Source: CAVQOB01 sp963714325 (GTDB lineage Bacteria; Pseudomonadota; Alphaproteobacteria; Rhizobiales; Hyphomicrobiaceae). From it: a DNA stretch of 57,364 nt. The translations under genes and the position numbers were made by a program. The stretch is from contig CAVQOB010000027.1 of the NCBI GenBank assembly GCA_963714325.1, positions 1 through 57,364 on the forward strand. Direction: 5' to 3'. Shown here in pieces: positions 43,213 to 51,377 of this stretch (position 1 is the stretch's first letter; each line of letters begins with the position of its first letter). Below the pieces are notes generated by a model. It was given only the letters and a program-made list of their open reading frames with translations. It ran no database searches and had not been told where the DNA came from.

Positions 43213-44421
43213 TTAAATCAGATCGGAGACGGCTCGGGCGATGCGGTCGGCGCCATCGTTGAGGGTGTCCAATGATGTTGCGATCGATAGGCGAAGGTAG
43301 GGCGATAGGCCATAGGCGGCGCCCGCGACCAAGGCGACGCCGACGTGATCCAACAGATACATGACGACATCGCCGTCGACGGCGAGGCGTTTGCCTGATG
43401 GCGTCGTCTTGCCGATGATCCCGCCGCAATTGACGTACAGGTAGAATGCGCCTTCGGGGACCGCGCAGCTGAGGCCTGGAATTGCGTTCAGCCGGTGCGC
43501 CATGACATCACGCCGCTGCTTGTAGATCGCGACACTCTGGGTGACGAACGATTGATCACCGTTGAGTGCCGCTGTCGCGGCCGCCTGGCTGACCGAGCAG
43601 GCATTACCGGCCGATTGCGATAGCAGCGTATCGAGCGCCCGGATCAGATCGCGCGGTCCGGCGACCCAGCCAATGCGCCATCCCGTCATCGCGTAGGTCT
43701 TGGAAACGCCATTGATCGCGAGCGTCCGTTCGCGCAGGGCAGGCGCGGCCGCGAGCAGATGCGGCGCGGTCTTGCCGTCGAAGCAGATGTGCTCGTAGAT
43801 GTCATCGGTCATCACCATCACGTGGCGGTTGGCCGCAAGGACGTCCGCGAGTGCAGCGTATTCGGCCTCCGAATAGGTCGCGCCGGTCGGATTGCTCGGG
43901 GAGTTGAGCATCAGCCAGCGCGTCCGCGGTGTGATGGCGGCGGCCAGCTGCGTCGGCGTGAGCTTGAACCCGTCCGGCTCCGGACAGGCCAGCGTCACCG
44001 GGACACCGTCGCAGGCCAGCACCATGTCGGTGTACGAGACCCAATAGGGTGCGGGGATGATGACCTCGTCGCCGGGCTCGGTCGTCGCGGCGAGCGCTGC
44101 GTAGATCGCGCTCTTGGCGCCATTGGTGACGATGATTTCGGCCGGCTCGTAGGTCAGCCCATTTTCGCGGCTGAGCTTTGCGGCTATGGCTTGCCGTAAC
44201 TCCAAAGTGCCGGCGAGTGCGGTGTACCGCGTCAGACCCTTCTCGATGGCCTCGGCCGCCGCCCGCCGAATGTGCGGTGGGGTGTCGAAGTCTGGCTCGC
44301 CAACCACCAGATTGACGATTGAGCGGCCTTGTCGTCTCAGCTCGTTCGCCCGATCCGCCGCGGCGGAGCTTGGCGAGGGCTTGATGCGTCTGACGCGGTC
44401 GGCGATGCGTGAGGATGTCAC
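43213..44421 (-). CDS. PLP-dependent aspartate-type aminotransferase
   Basis: A 402-residue class I/II aminotransferase of the AspC subgroup I-gamma type. It shows LVVGEPDFDTPPHIRRAA near the start, GAKSAIYAALAATTEPGDEV, LNSPSNPTGATYSEAEY (substrate Asn), and the PLP-lysine in NGVSKTYAMTGWRIGW at about residue 240. The C-terminal arginine lies in YLRLSIATS. It transfers amino groups between an amino acid and 2-oxoglutarate. It is divergent from a NAC-like lysR gene with a 140-bp intergenic region, and is followed by the RraA-like gene. The degenerate paralogue at 30581-31163 shows the same C-terminal style. Confidence 0.94.
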   Translation of the reverse strand: MTSSRIADRVRRIKPSPSSAAADRANELRRQGRSIVNLVVGEPDFDTPPHIRRAAAEAIEKGLTRYTALAGTLELRQAIAAKLSRENGLTYEPAEIIVTNGAKSAIYAALAATTEPGDEVIIPAPYWVSYTDMVLACDGVPVTLACPEPDGFKLTPTQLAAAITPRTRWLMLNSPSNPTGATYSEAEYAALADVLAANRHVMVMTDDIYEHICFDGKTAPHLLAAAPALRERTLAINGVSKTYAMTGWRIGWVAGPRDLIRALDTLLSQSAGNACSVSQAAATAALNGDQSFVTQSVAIYKQRRDVMAHRLNAIPGLSCAVPEGAFYLYVNCGGIIGKTTPSGKRLAVDGDVVMYLLDHVGVALVAGAAYGLSPYLRLSIATSLDTLNDGADRIARAVSDLI

Positions 44422-44508
44422 GTGTGATCTGAGCCCCTTCTGAAAAGCTGTGCCCCGAAGGTACGGCCAGCACGACGACAGTAGCCAAGACGAGTTCGGT
44501 CTGCCTTT

Positions 44509-44523
44509 ATAGGTTTCTCTTAT
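44509..44523. promoter_or_regulatory. ATA-N9-TAT site in the aminotransferase/lysR divergent promoter region
   Basis: ATAGGTTTCTCTTAT fits ATA-N9-TAT, the binding pattern of NAC-type LysR proteins. It is 39 bp upstream of the divergent lysR start and ~88 bp upstream of the aminotransferase. Confidence 0.55.
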
Positions 44524-44561
44524 GGATATGCGAAGCCGAATACGCTTGGGGAGGCACGGCC

Positions 44562-45482
44562 GTGAATCTCAAACGGCTGCAGTACTTTGTCAAAATTGTC
44601 GACATCGGCAGTCTGACCCAGGCCGCCGACATCCTGCATGTCGCGCAACCGGCACTGAGCCAGCAGCTGGCGACACTCGAAGGCGAGGTGCGCCAGCAGT
44701 TGCTGGTGCGGACCAAGCGCGGCGTGACACCGACCGAGGCTGGTCGCGTGCTTTATCGTCACGCGCAATTGATCCTGCGACAGTGCGAGCAGGCGCAGGT
44801 TGACATGATTGCGGCGACCCATGGCTTGTCGGGACAAGTGTCGGTCGGATTGGCGCCGGGGACGGCGGCGGAGACGCTGGCGCTGCCGCTGCTGCAGGCG
44901 GTGCGCGCGCGCCATCCCGGCATCCTGCTCTATCTCAATGAGACCTATGGCAGCACGCTGTCGGAACTGATCATGAATGGCCGGATGGATTTGGCCGTCC
45001 TCTATCGTGGCCGCGCGGCGGTGCATGGGCTGAGTTTTCTGCCCCTGCTAAAGGAGCCGCTGTTTGCGGTTGGATCGGACACGACGCAGGCGCCGTCAGG
45101 GCAGATCACGCTGCGTGCGCTCGCGGATATGGATCTGGTTCTGGCGCGGCCCTACAATGTCATTCGCAAGTTGGTCGACGAAGCCTTCGCCGGCATCGGC
45201 CTCGTGCCGCGTGTGTTCGCCGAAATCGAGTCAGCGGGAACATTGACCGCTGTCATCGCCAACGGCCTTGGCGCGACCGTGCTGCCGGAGTCGATGACCG
45301 AGAAAATCGTCGCCTCGAGTAAGGCGTGGCGGTGTTTGATCGTGGAGCCGTCGATCGACGCGCCGCTCGCCTTGTGCCAGTCCGATCATCTGCCGCTGTC
45401 CGAGCCCGCGCAGGTGGTGAAGGATATTCTGCTGGAGTTGGCCGCAGGCTTGCCGGGGAGCTTGCTGGCCGGGGGGCGGTGA
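44562..45482 (+). CDS. LysR family transcriptional regulator, NAC-like
   Basis: A 306-residue LysR regulator starting at GTG 44562 with GGGAGG nine bases upstream. The HTH region reads LQYFVKIVDIGSLTQAADIL, HVAQPALSQQLATLE and RGVTPTEAGRVLYRHAQLI, which is close to Nac/Cbl. The effector domain has VSVGLAPGTAAETLALPLL and MDLAVLYRGRA. It is similar throughout to the regulator at 41233-42207, so the two are paralogues. It is divergent from the aminotransferase-rraA pair and most likely controls it. True NAC is itself sigma-54 dependent; I see no -24/-12 element upstream, so nitrogen control is not demonstrated. Confidence 0.91.
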   Translation: MNLKRLQYFVKIVDIGSLTQAADILHVAQPALSQQLATLEGEVRQQLLVRTKRGVTPTEAGRVLYRHAQLILRQCEQAQVDMIAATHGLSGQVSVGLAPGTAAETLALPLLQAVRARHPGILLYLNETYGSTLSELIMNGRMDLAVLYRGRAAVHGLSFLPLLKEPLFAVGSDTTQAPSGQITLRALADMDLVLARPYNVIRKLVDEAFAGIGLVPRVFAEIESAGTLTAVIANGLGATVLPESMTEKIVASSKAWRCLIVEPSIDAPLALCQSDHLPLSEPAQVVKDILLELAAGLPGSLLAGGR

Positions 45483-45752
45483 TGGGGGCAGAACCCCCGC
45501 GATGAGCGCACGAGGCGGGGCTGGAAGGTGGGTAGGCACGGGTTGAGGGCCGCACCTGATCCACGCGTCGCCAGCAACGGCGGCTTGCGATACTGGAGCG
45601 GACAAAGGAAAGCGGAGCATCACCATGAGCGGCGGGTGACGCGACTGACCCAGACCGGACTTAGTGCTGGGGCGCAACACTGGTGTGGCGGATGTGGTCC
45701 GCCCGTCGCGGAGGTTCAAATCAGGGCCACAATTGGCTTGCACATAAAGTGA

Positions 45753-46661
45753 ATGGAGAAGGCCAACAGACCGAAAAAATTGATCTTCTACTTCGACCAG
45801 AACGCGCTGAGCGAAATGGCTAAGATCGGGATCAACGACAAAGTCCGCCCAGACTACGTTGTGCTGTTCGAACTGCTGCACCTCGGATTTCGCTGCGGAA
45901 GGCTTGCTGTGCTTCGATCAATGAATCACGACGCCGAAACCAGTGCAGCAGGTGTGCTGAAAGACAGCATTCGTCAGCGTCTTTCGACACTCAGCCACGT
46001 ACATCTGAAGCATCCCCTGTCGATCAAGGAAACTCAGATTGCACGGGCCACCCGGCACTGGCTCGGCAGCCCCGACCTAGGGCCGACGATCAATTTCGAG
46101 GATGCGTTTGAGGATGATCCCGACGATGCGCCGTCGCTGTTTGATGTAAACGTTGTTTCAGATTGGATGTTTAAGGATGAGACTGAGCGCAGGGCTCGCC
46201 TTGCAAGCGGCCTCGACGCCATTCGAGAGAGAGAACGGGCCAACGGAACCACTTTCGATCAACTCTACAAGCGCGAACTGGACGCAGAGAGGAAAGAAAT
46301 CGGATCACATCGACATGTTCATCAAATTGCAGCGAGCGCGGATGTATCCGTTCAACAGGTCTGTGACTTTGCAGCGAGCGAAGCGTTTGGTCATGTTCCA
46401 TATGTTCACTTGGACGTCGCACTTACGGCAAAATTACTAACGCACCATTCGCACCGCCAAGTGCAACCCGGCGACATGCCCGACTTTGAGACGCTTTCAG
46501 CCTATTTACCGTATTGCGATGCATATATGACTGACAAACTGGCTGCCTCGGTCGCTAAAGCTATCGGAGCCGATGAAAAGTTCGGTTGTGCCTTGTTTGA
46601 TGCGACGAAGGCGGGTGTAGCCGGAATGCTCGGTTTTCTCGTGCAAAAGCTGCGCACTTGA
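45753..46661 (+). CDS. Orphan protein with PIN-like nuclease features
   Basis: A 302-residue protein I cannot assign to a named family. Near the N-terminus it has LIFYFDQNALSEMAK (acidic residue at 15), and near residue 250 LPYCDAYMTDKLAASVAKA. The pair resembles the first and last acidic motifs of PIN-like domains (an initial Asp-x-Asn strand, and a late Asp plus Thr-Asp-Lys). The middle is helical and charged, with ERRARLASGLDAIRERE. There is no signal peptide or membrane segment. ATG 45753 has only a weak ribosome site. It is less GC-rich than the neighbouring genes and stands alone between non-coding stretches, suggesting acquisition. RNase activity or a defence role is a guess from motifs. 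Confidence 0.6.
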   Translation: MEKANRPKKLIFYFDQNALSEMAKIGINDKVRPDYVVLFELLHLGFRCGRLAVLRSMNHDAETSAAGVLKDSIRQRLSTLSHVHLKHPLSIKETQIARATRHWLGSPDLGPTINFEDAFEDDPDDAPSLFDVNVVSDWMFKDETERRARLASGLDAIRERERANGTTFDQLYKRELDAERKEIGSHRHVHQIAASADVSVQQVCDFAASEAFGHVPYVHLDVALTAKLLTHHSHRQVQPGDMPDFETLSAYLPYCDAYMTDKLAASVAKAIGADEKFGCALFDATKAGVAGMLGFLVQKLRT

Positions 46662-47509
46662 GTTGTGCATCGACTTCAAAAGCACACGCCGTCTGATGAT
46701 CCGCTTTTGGCCTATGGCGCTCTTGGCCCAAAGCCGCCACTCTGGCGGCGTTGAACATCGGCGACGCGATTGGCGTACAAGGTGACATCGCGCAACGCCA
46801 GTGCACTGGGCTGGGCGCTGCGCATTGGGCGGGCGCGATGTGCGGGAGGGTGCTGCGGCGGGCGCTGGTTGCGTCCACTGTGGCTGCGTGCAGTGGCCGC
46901 GTCGCGCGACCCACAGAAAAGCGATTGTCGAAGCTGTGCTTGTCGCCTGCACTATGGCCGTGGCCGCAGCCGCTGCGCGGAAAACCGGGGATGGCGTGGC
47001 GCGCCGAGCCGGGGTGGGTTGACGATGTCAAAGAGCCCCTGTTGCGTCGCGGGGAATCGCGCCACGGGCAGGGTCGGGAAGAGTGGTCTGCGGTGGCCCG
47101 CTTTCGCGCTCTGGTCGATGATCAGAAGGTACCACAAGACCTCGCGAATTGCACGCATAGGATGCTTTTTCAGTTAATGCGACCTGGGATTGATTGATGT
47201 GGTCCGGTCACGCCGGGTGCCGGTGATGCGCGGGTTTGAGTGGCACGCGTCTCCCGGCACCGTGACCTGCCAAACGACAACGGGGCGTCCGAATGTTCGG
47301 GGGCAAATCCCGGGCGTGTCGATGGCAGCGATCCGGCGGGCGGATGGCGACGCGAGGCCTGTCCACGGGCGGCATGTCTGGCAACAACATAAGTCCCCCT
47401 TATCGGGACAGTGCCATTCGGTCTTGGCGGCAGGCGAGCGTCGCCGATACGCTGCGAGCGGCGCAGCATCGGACCTCGCCCCCCTCGGCCCCCTGGATTT
47501 CGACACGGC
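46662..47509. other. Long non-coding stretch upstream of the pxp operon
   Basis: These ~850 bases contain no frame that I can support as a gene on either strand; short GC-rich frames have random-looking composition. The part near 46680-46790 with CTCTTGGCCCAAAGCCGCC resembles a dispersed intergenic repeat; a loosely similar GCTCTTGGCCCG motif occurs at 56262. The promoter of the pxp operon should lie near the right end. Confidence 0.45.
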
Positions 47510-47965
47510 ATGGACCTCGACAAGATCAAGGCGTTGATCGACGCGATGGCGAAGTCGGATGTGACGGAACTGGTGTTGAGCGAGGACGGGTGGACGTTGC
47601 GCTTGGTCCGCGGGCCACGTCCAACGGGTGATGAGCGTGTGCCAATAGGCACACAAGGCCACCGCCCGAAACAGTTCGTACCGATCGCCGAGACGAGCAC
47701 AACACATCCTGCAACCGCAACGCCTGAACTGAAAGCGCCGCTGTCGGGCGTCGTCTATTTGGCGCCGGCACCCGACAAGCCGCCGTTCGTCACCGCGGGG
47801 CAAGCAATCAAAGCCGGCACGCCGATCTGTGTCATCGAAGCCATGAAGGTGTTCAACGAAATCCGCGCGGAGGCGGATGGAACGATCGAGGCAATCCTGG
47901 TGACGAGCGAGCAAGAAGTGGACGCGGGTCAACCGCTGCTGCGGATGGCGCGAAACCCGGCATGA
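47510..47965 (+). CDS. Biotin carboxyl carrier protein-like subunit with intact biotinylation motif
   Basis: A 151-residue AccB-type carrier. The N-terminal helix-strand part (MDLDKIKALIDAMAKSDVTE, LVLSEDGWTLRLVRG) is followed by a linker and a biotinyl domain with LKAPLSGVVYLAPAPDKPPF and VIEAMKVFNEI, which holds the biotinylated lysine about 35 residues before the end of the domain. It would need a biotin ligase and a biotin carboxylase partner; no accC is in the window. It overlaps the pxpB start by 4 bp and is the first gene of a five-gene cluster. The start ATG 47510 lacks a strong ribosome site. Confidence 0.9.
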   Translation: MDLDKIKALIDAMAKSDVTELVLSEDGWTLRLVRGPRPTGDERVPIGTQGHRPKQFVPIAETSTTHPATATPELKAPLSGVVYLAPAPDKPPFVTAGQAIKAGTPICVIEAMKVFNEIRAEADGTIEAILVTSEQEVDAGQPLLRMARNPA

Positions 47966-48618
47966 GTGACACGCCTCGCCTATCCGTGCTCGGCACCAGC
48001 GCACTGCTCTTTGAAGCACCGGGCGAGACGACGCTGGCGACGCAGCAACGCATCTGGGCCCTCGCCGATGAAGCGGCAACCTGGCCTGAAGTTGCCGAAG
48101 CGGTGCCGGGCATGAACAATATGCTCGTGAGTTTCAAGCGGCCACCGCGGACTCTTGAGCCGCTTGAAACGCGATTGCTGCAGGCCTGGACGGCCACCGT
48201 TCCGAAGTCCGCGCAAGGCCGCATCGTCGAACTGTCGGTGACCTACGGCGGCGCCGCGGGACCACACATGGTCGACGTCGTCGCGCATACCGGATTGAGT
48301 GTCGACGCCATCGTCGCGATCCACAGTGCGCCTGACTATCCGGTGTTCGCGCTCGGCAGTCATCCCGGCTACTGCTATCTCGGCGGCATGGACCTGCGCA
48401 TCGCGACGCCGAGACGCAAAGTGCCGGTGTTGAGTATTCCCGGCGGCGCTGTCTCCATTGGCGGCGCGCAAACCGGCGTCTCGGCGTCGGATGGTCCGAG
48501 CGGATGGAACACGATCGGGTCGACGACGATGGTGTTCTTCGACGTGACCCAATCACCGCCCGCGTTGCTGCGCCCCGGTGATTGCCTGCGCTTCCGGATC
48601 GCGCGGGTGATCCGATGA
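47962..48618 (+). CDS. pxpB: 5-oxoprolinase subunit PxpB (KipI-like)
   Basis: A 218-residue allophanate-hydrolase-subunit-1/KipI family protein. It shows ALLFEAPGETTLATQQRIWA near the N-terminus, VEAVPGMNNMLV-type sequence (AEAVPGMNNMLVSF), ELSVTYGGAAGPHMVDV and FALGSHPGYCYLGGMDLRIA, with VPVLSIPGGAVSIGGAQTG towards the end. With PxpC and PxpA it forms the ATP-dependent 5-oxoprolinase of bacteria, which opens pyroglutamate to glutamate. It overlaps its neighbours by 4 bp on both sides, so the cluster is translationally coupled. Confidence 0.93.
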   Translation: MSDTPRLSVLGTSALLFEAPGETTLATQQRIWALADEAATWPEVAEAVPGMNNMLVSFKRPPRTLEPLETRLLQAWTATVPKSAQGRIVELSVTYGGAAGPHMVDVVAHTGLSVDAIVAIHSAPDYPVFALGSHPGYCYLGGMDLRIATPRRKVPVLSIPGGAVSIGGAQTGVSASDGPSGWNTIGSTTMVFFDVTQSPPALLRPGDCLRFRIARVIR

Positions 48619-49610
48619 TCGAGATCCTGTCAGCGAGCGCGTTGGCAACGGTGCAAGACCTGGGTCGCACGGGTGCGCTGCAGTGGGGTGTTGGCACCTC
48701 AGGCGCGATGGATTGCCTAGCACTGGCGGCAGGCAACATCATGCTCGGCAATTTGCAAGACAGTGCTGGCATCGAGGTGCAAGTGTTTCCGTATCGTGTC
48801 CGCTTCCATGGACCGTGCGCGTTCGCCGTGACCGGAGCCGATTGTGCCGCGCGGCTCGACGATGCGCCCGTGCCGCCGTGGTGGGTGCACACGGTTCGCG
48901 CGGGGCAAGTCCTGCACCTCGATCGACCGCAGCAGGGCCCGTGGCGCGGCAGTCGCGCCTATCTTTGCGTCGCTGGCGGCATTGATGTGCCTGTCGTGCT
49001 CGGCTCGCGGGCCACGCAATTGCGCGGCGCATTCGGTGGCCACGAAGGCCGCGCGCTGCAACAGGGCGATCGATTGCCGGTTGGCGCGTCGGGACATGCA
49101 CGGGAGCCGTTCGATTTCGGCATCGTGCCGCCGGCCTTGTCGATGCCGCTCACTGTCGACGGGACGATTGCGATCCGCGTTTTGCCCGCCTCCGAGTATG
49201 AGCAGTTCACGCCTCAGTCGCGCGCAACATTCTGGTCGAGCCCGTGGAAGATCACGCCGCAAGCGGATCGCTACGGCTATCGGTTTGCCGGCCCGACGCT
49301 GACGCCGATCGCGCCGATGGAATTGCGCTCGCATGGCATTGTGCCGGGCGTGATCCAGGTTCCGCATGGTGGCCAACCCATCGTGCAGATGCGCGATGCG
49401 CAACCCTCCGGCGGCTATCCGAAGATCGCAACCGTCATCGACGCCGATCTCTGGCGCCTCGGCCAAGCGCCGATCGGCAGTCAAATTCGGTTCGTGGAGA
49501 CGACGTGGGGCGCGGCCATCGCTGCCCTGGACCAAGTCGACGGATGGCTCGCGGACATCACGCGCGCCGTCCGGCTGCAGTGTGAGCGATCCGGAGGTGG
49601 TCACCGATGA
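48615..49610 (+). CDS. pxpC: 5-oxoprolinase subunit PxpC (biotin-dependent carboxyltransferase family, KipA-like)
   Basis: A 331-residue protein of the KipA/urea-amidolyase-related family: IEILSASALATVQDLGRTGA at the start, GVGTSGAMDCLALAAGNIML, AYLCVAGGIDVPVVLGSRAT and the C-terminal GIVPGVIQVPHGGQPIVQM. ATG 48615 lies inside the pxpB stop. It forms the catalytic pair with PxpB. The older family name refers to biotin-dependent carboxyl transfer, which is worth noting because two carrier-like proteins flank it here. Confidence 0.93.
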   Translation: MIEILSASALATVQDLGRTGALQWGVGTSGAMDCLALAAGNIMLGNLQDSAGIEVQVFPYRVRFHGPCAFAVTGADCAARLDDAPVPPWWVHTVRAGQVLHLDRPQQGPWRGSRAYLCVAGGIDVPVVLGSRATQLRGAFGGHEGRALQQGDRLPVGASGHAREPFDFGIVPPALSMPLTVDGTIAIRVLPASEYEQFTPQSRATFWSSPWKITPQADRYGYRFAGPTLTPIAPMELRSHGIVPGVIQVPHGGQPIVQMRDAQPSGGYPKIATVIDADLWRLGQAPIGSQIRFVETTWGAAIAALDQVDGWLADITRAVRLQCERSGGGHR

Positions 49611-50032
49611 CGTCTGAGACCATCGCTCAACTGTCTGCTTGGCTCGCCGCAACCGACATCGCGGTGCTGGAACTCAGCGGCCCGACCGGCTCGCTGCGCT
49701 TGGAGCGCAGTGGCGGCGCGTTCACAGCGACATCGCACGCCCCGAACGCGGCGGCTGATCCAGCCGCATCGCCATCACACGCCACCGTGACCGCGCAATC
49801 ACCCGCAATTTTTCTCCACCATCATCCCCTGCACGCGACGTCGCTGGTCCAACCCGGAGCATCCGTCGCCGCCGGGCAAACGCTCGGCTTGCTGCAGATC
49901 GGCGCGCTGCTCTTGCCCGTCAAAGCGCCCTGCGCTGGCCGCGTCGAAGGGCTGTGGGTTGCGCACGGCACGCGCGTCGGCTTTGGTGCAGCACTGGTTG
50001 AACTCCAAATCTCCAAGGGACACGACCGATGA
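49607..50032 (+). CDS. Degenerate biotin-carrier-like protein without a biotinylatable lysine
   Basis: A 141-residue paralogue of the carrier at 47510-47965. The N-terminal part (SAWLAATDIAVLELSGPTGS followed by LRLERSGG) matches the same region of the first carrier. The C-terminal beta-barrel reads LVQPGASVAAGQTLGLLQIG, then ALLLPVKAPCAGRVEGLWV. Where the first protein has VIEAMKVFNEI this one has LLQIGALLLPV, so Met-Lys is replaced by Gly-Ala and no lysine is available for biotin. It overlaps pxpC and pxpA by 4 bp each. It may be a structural partner of PxpBC or a decoy of the first carrier; function unknown. Confidence 0.82.
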   Translation: MTSETIAQLSAWLAATDIAVLELSGPTGSLRLERSGGAFTATSHAPNAAADPAASPSHATVTAQSPAIFLHHHPLHATSLVQPGASVAAGQTLGLLQIGALLLPVKAPCAGRVEGLWVAHGTRVGFGAALVELQISKGHDR

Positions 50033-50800
50033 CAAGCATCGACCTCAACGCCGATCTCGGTGAGAGTTACGGGGCCTGGACCATGGGCGACGACGACGCG
50101 CTGCTCGCGCTCCTGTCGTCGGCCAACGTCGCCTGCGGTTTTCATGCCGGTGACCCCGTGATCATGGACCGGACCGTCCGCTTTGCGCTGACGCGCGGCG
50201 TCGAGATTGGCGCGCATGTCGGGTTTCCCGACCTGCAAGGCTTCGGCCGCCGCGTCATACACATCGACGCAAGCGAACTCGCAAGCCATCGTGACCTATC
50301 AGCTCGGCGCGCTTGATGGCATCGCGCGCGCCGCCGGCCACCGGATGACGCACATGAGCTTCCATGGCGCCCTCGGCAACATGGTCGCAGCGGATGCTGA
50401 GCTCGCCAAGCCGATGGTCGCAGCGGTTGCAGCCTTCGACCCGAAGCTGATCATCGTCACGTCGACGAGCCGCGCGGTCGAGGCGGCGGCGGCGGCCGCA
50501 AAACTGCCCGTGGTCATCACCTTTCTGGCGGATCGCGCCTATGACGACGCGGGTCTCCTCGTGTCGCGCAAGGAGCCAGGCGCGGTCCTCTATGATCATA
50601 AAGTCGTGCTCGATCGCGTCCGCCTTCTGCTGGCTGAAGGCGTTGTGATCACGCACACGGGCAAGCGCCTGCCGACACGCGCGCAGAGCATCCTGCTGCA
50701 CGGCGACAATCCCGGCGCGGTTGCGCTCGCACGCGCGATCCGAGGCGCGGTCGAGGCAACCGGCACTCGCATCGTGGCGGCATCGCGGTTGGCGCGTTGA
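50029..50800 (+). pseudogene. pxpA: 5-oxoprolinase subunit PxpA (LamB/YcsF family) with one frameshift
   Basis: From ATG 50029 the frame shows the YcsF opening SIDLNADLGESYGAWTMGDD, ANVACGFHAGDP and IGAHVGFPDLQGFGRR, then runs to a stop at 50316. Near 50290 the homology passes into another frame, which gives IVTYQLGALDGIARAAGHRM, SFHGALGNM, VVITFLADRAYDDAGLLVSR and SILLHGDNPGAVALARAI, ending at 50800. The total span is 772 bp, one more than a multiple of three, consistent with a single indel. The other four genes of the operon are intact, so a sequencing error should be excluded before calling it dead. Confidence 0.88.
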
Positions 50801-51377
50801 GGGGTGGTGGCTACAGAGGGCGGCGGGGAGGGGCGACAAAATTTGAGTGCGTGAGGGGCGGCAACAGGCTCGGTGCTCGGTTGCCATGCGACGCGATTGG
50901 AGGATGAGCTGCCGCAATAAGCAAAGCGCGCACGATCATCGCATGCGTCAGTTTTGATCCGAAGCGGTCCTCGTCGAAACGGTGCGTACAAGGCGCGGTC
51001 GTGTGGCACGCAATCGCCAGTGCCTTGATCAAACATCGCAAGATTTGAGAGTGATTGGCAATCTGTTCCGCGTGACGGATCATAGCCCTTGTGATCGAAG
51101 TCCTTGACTTGTTTATGGCGTTCGCTGCTAGTGTTCAGACGCATCTATTTGGTTCCCGTCGCGACCCAACGCCAACACGACGCGGGCGCGCCGCGATTTT
51201 CTGCGGAAGCTTGCCGTCGCCAACGAGCCGCTCCTGCGTCGCGGGATCGTCAGGGCTGACGTAAATGCAAGCTTTGATGTTCCTCATGCCGGGCACTGAA
51301 TCTGATGTGCCGGCAGATGGGAACCCTATAAAAGGACCAGAATACTAGGCTGGTGCAATGGATCGAAGAGGGACATC
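50801..51377. other. Intergenic region with a probable IS630 remnant
   Basis: Between pxpA and the tctC-like gene there is no supported gene. An IS630-like remnant lies at 51135-51287. A TATAAA hexamer at 51327-51332 could be the -10 box of the next gene, but no good -35 is visible. Confidence 0.4.
51135..51287 (-). pseudogene. Short N-terminal remnant of an IS630-type transposase
   Basis: The 50-codon frame from ATG 51287 contains DPATQERLVGDGKLPQKIAA followed by RPRRV. This resembles the opening of another IS630 subgroup, in which a segment like RLVADRNTPQK precedes the helix-turn-helix. Nothing else of the transposase is present. It is unrelated to the two IS630 types seen elsewhere in the window. 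The assignment rests on a short match from memory. Confidence 0.4.

Noticed and set aside
45650..45745. Possible truncated tRNA or structured RNA (GGCGGA-TCCGCC stem, then GGAGGTTCAAATC)
   Set aside because: The T-stem has no complementary strand after the loop and no acceptor end is present. A covariance-model search would be needed to say more.
46751..47197. Overlapping frames on both strands upstream of the pxp operon
   Set aside because: Composition is low-complexity, rich in Arg, Gly, Ala and Trp, with no recognisable domain; typical of chance frames in GC-rich DNA.
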